From assembly GCF_024713945.1 (NCBI RefSeq), contig NC_134683.1, positions 3,225,501 through 3,289,500 on the forward strand: DNA of 64,000 nt, read 5' to 3'. The notes under the pieces were generated by a model. The model searched no databases, was not told the DNA's origin, and saw nothing but the letters and a program-made list of their open reading frames with translations. Shown here piece by piece: positions 61,714 to 64,000 of the stretch (position 1 is its first letter; every line of letters begins with the position of its first letter). Origin of the DNA: Dermatophagoides farinae (Eukaryota > Arthropoda > Arachnida > Sarcoptiformes > Pyroglyphidae). The translations under genes were made by a program, and so were the position numbers.

Positions 61714-64000
61714 TTACTGAACACATTCTTGTTGTATAATATTCGTTTTAGATATGGCCGTAGATGATGATGATTGTGATGTTGATTGATTATTGGTTGA
61801 TGAAGAATGATGATAAGAAGATTTATGTTTTTTGAATGGTAAACTTAATTCTTTCAAATCATCATCATCGTCGTCATCGGCTTCATCTTCATTATCTGTT
61901 TTTTGTAGATAATCATCTTCATCAATTTGTTGATCATCATCATTTGGTTTATCTACCTCATAACCATCATCGTCATCGTGATTGTCATATGGATTATTAC
62001 CATTATTAAGATTTTGATTATTATTAGTGTTATTGTTTGATGAGCGTTGTTGTTTGTCACCGGTTGTTGTAAAATCATCATCATCACCAACAAATTCATC
62101 ATCAATATAATCATCATCACCAATTAATGTGGATGGATCAACCGGTGCAACCCATTGTTGTGGTTGTGCCGCTTTTCGTCGAGAACTTGAACTCATAACA
62201 TTCAATGGTTTTCGTCGACTACTACCCGAACGACGTTGTTTGGATGATGATTTCGATTGTTGTTGATCATTTGAGGCTGAAATTGCATTTGTATTACCGG
62301 CCATAGAGACATCATTATCATCATCATCTCCTGTATCACGACAACCATCATCGGAATCATCATGCATTGAACTACGACCAGTACTATCCAATTTATCTGG
62401 TGATCGATGTGAACGAAATTGATTCGGATTAACATGACCATGATGACTAGAGATACTTAGATCCAATGTTCCAAGATCTTCTTCTTCATGAAATGATGAA
62501 CTTGATCCAGGAGATGAACAACTGTTTGTATTATTCGAATAGATTGATTGTGTCTGAAACATTGATGGTGAATATTTCATTCGATGATTTGATGGTGGGG
62601 AATTCTGTGATGAAGGGAATATTGTGGGCGAGCCAAATTGATTGGAATTATCGTTTATATTGTTACCATGATTGCTATTGTTATTGAGATTGTTTGAACG
62701 TTGTTTTATATCGGACAGTCTATGTGAAAGTAACTGACGGAATTTATTTTGATCAAAAAGGACATTATCACGACCCAGATTATAACCGGCAGCTGTTGCT
62801 GGATTACTTGAATCTTGATCGTTACTACTGCTAGCAGAACTATTTATTTGTTTTAGCCGCATACGATGATTGTGAAACCAATTGGTTATTGTACGAATGG
62901 ATAGATTTAATTCTTTAGCTAGAAATTCGGCCGTCGCTGAACTGGGGTATGGATCCATCGAGAAGGCTACTCGAAGTGCTTCTTTTTGTTCTTCAGTGAA
63001 TAGTATTCGAGCTTTTTTCACAACTGGTTGTCCAGTTGCCATCGGTGAAAGACCAAATCCTGTACCGGTAGAGCCAGGAGAAGCAATCATGCTTTTACTT
63101 AAAGAATTAAGTTGACCAAAATTGGGAAATTGATTCAATAATTGATTGTCAAATGGTTTGAAATTGGGAAGGCTTTCATCTAGATGAGTACGGCGCCGTT
63201 TATTCGCTTCTCGTCGTTCATTTTTTAATGTTTGTAATTTATCAATATTATTAGTATCATTTAGCCACAATTGCATTCGAATAAATGGTTCACGACCTTT
63301 GATACTCAACATATGCCATGGTTTTGGTTTAGACAATAATTCACTGACTGAACCTTGTGATAGTCCAAGAACAACTTCACCAAAAATCTAGAAAATAGAA
63401 AAAAATGAAAATACAAACTACTAATAATGAAGTAGGACATACCTTTTGTCCGATGTTATGAGCCATCAATGTTTCCTTGATTCGTGTCGTAATGATTTGT
63501 GTATCTAAATCGGATGTCAATGCTGCCAATTCATAGACTGATGGTTGCATGTAGTTATTCGGTGGCTGATTCATTACCGGTCTTAGAAGATTATTGCTCA
63601 TGTTATATGCAGCTGATAATCGAGATCTCATCGACAATGATGGTGATGATGCAGCTGCTGCTGTAGGTGATGGAACAGTCGTAATGGATGAAGCAAGATC
63701 TGGACTTGATGTATTTGATCGTATACTATTGTCTACGCTACTTGGACTTAATGATTGTTCATATTTTAGAGCTAAATCGGCTGCATTTGGACCTTTGATC
63801 GTATTTGATGAATTTTTCGTCGTTGGAACAGTTGTTGTAGCCAATGTATTCAATTGTGGCAATGATTGTGGTGAACCAGGTAATTGTGGTGGTGGCGGTG
63901 CAATGACTGCAGCTGGATTGATACCCGGTATGCCGGTAGGTGGAATTCCAGGTCCAGTAACAAAATTACCGGTTCTCATAAGTTTTTCCGGTGCAATTTT
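61714..64000 (-). CDS. cut: Homeobox protein cut/CUX (5' partial)
   Basis: Developmental transcription factor with CUT repeats and a homeodomain. Exons 63443-64000 (open to the window edge) and 61714-63387, joined across a 55-bp intron, give 743 aa in the window. The last CUT repeat is split by the intron: LDTQIITTRIKETLMAHNIG then IFGEVVLGLSQGSVSELLSK, PKPWHMLSIKGREPFIRMQL and WLND. The homeodomain (about 62836-63020) reads KKARILFTEEQKEALRVAF to TITNWFHNHRMRLKQ; His after Phe in helix 3 (WFHNHR) is the cut/CUX signature. The C-terminus is Ser/Asp/Asn-rich with poly-Asp, Pro-Ser and poly-Gln tracts. Upstream CUT repeats should lie beyond the right edge. Confidence 0.95.

Overview
The window is nuclear DNA from a compact, AT-rich animal genome. 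About 24 protein-coding genes sit close together on both strands. Most introns are only 50-100 bp and T-rich, intergenic DNA is full of A/T runs and short microsatellites, and no transposon is recognisable. The gene set (Sp-family factor, Nrdp1, CSRNP, SETD2, Rab35, hobbit/BLTP2, tensin, Rab5, ORP3/6/7-type OSBP, varicose-like MAGUK, CCDC85, CASD1, SF3B6, cut/CUX) is bilaterian. The compactness, codon usage and His/Gln/Asn/Ser-rich tracts suggest an arthropod, most likely an acariform mite (house-dust or scab mite type). That assignment is inference from style, not from a search.

Layout. 1-2 kb: 3' part of an Sp1/3/4-type zinc-finger gene (+), cut by the window edge. 2.5-3.6 kb: Nrdp1/RNF41 (+). 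3.6-7 kb: gene-poor flank. 7-10.25 kb: CSRNP/AXUD1 (+), with one apparent extra base in its conserved domain. 11.6-17 kb: SETD2 H3K36 methyltransferase (+). 17.4-18.3 kb: intronless TSSK-like kinase (-). 18.7-19.55 kb: Rab35 (-), divergent from mitoribosomal mL50 (+, 20.2-21.0 kb). 21.1-28.2 kb: hobbit/KIAA0100/BLTP2 (-), divergent from ABHD11 (+, 28.6-29.6 kb). 30.9-35.5 kb: tensin (+). 37.1-37.9 kb: Rab5 (+). 39.1 kb: the 25-residue ribosomal protein eL41 (+). 39.7-40.2 kb: small two-helix membrane protein (-). 41.2-44.3 kb: oxysterol-binding-protein relative (-). 46.2-48.75 kb: MPP2/6-varicose-type MAGUK (+). 48.9-49.7 kb: CCDC85 (-). 50.4-52.3 kb: TMCO4 (+). 52.6-52.9 kb: UQCR10 (+). 53.3-56.2 kb: CASD1 (+). 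56.9-58.4 kb: two small intronless two-helix membrane genes (+). 58.6-59.0 kb: SF3B6 (-). 59.3-60.0 kb: unrecognised zinc-finger-like gene (+). 61.7 kb to the end: cut/CUX (-), cut by the window edge.

The neighbours do not form one pathway. Several share themes: endosomal traffic and lipid transfer (Rab5, Rab35, hobbit, ORP), cell adhesion and polarity (tensin, varicose-like MAGUK, CCDC85), and transcription or chromatin (Sp, CSRNP, SETD2, cut). No convincing new multi-gene system was found. The observations most worth checking are: CASD1 with a well-kept membrane domain but apparent loss of two catalytic residues; single-base reading-frame anomalies in CSRNP and hobbit; CTCF-like motifs and a 14-bp inverted repeat in the flank of cut; and a set of small two-helix membrane proteins. 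Exon borders were placed by eye from GT/AG signals, reading frame and remembered family sequences, and need transcript confirmation.
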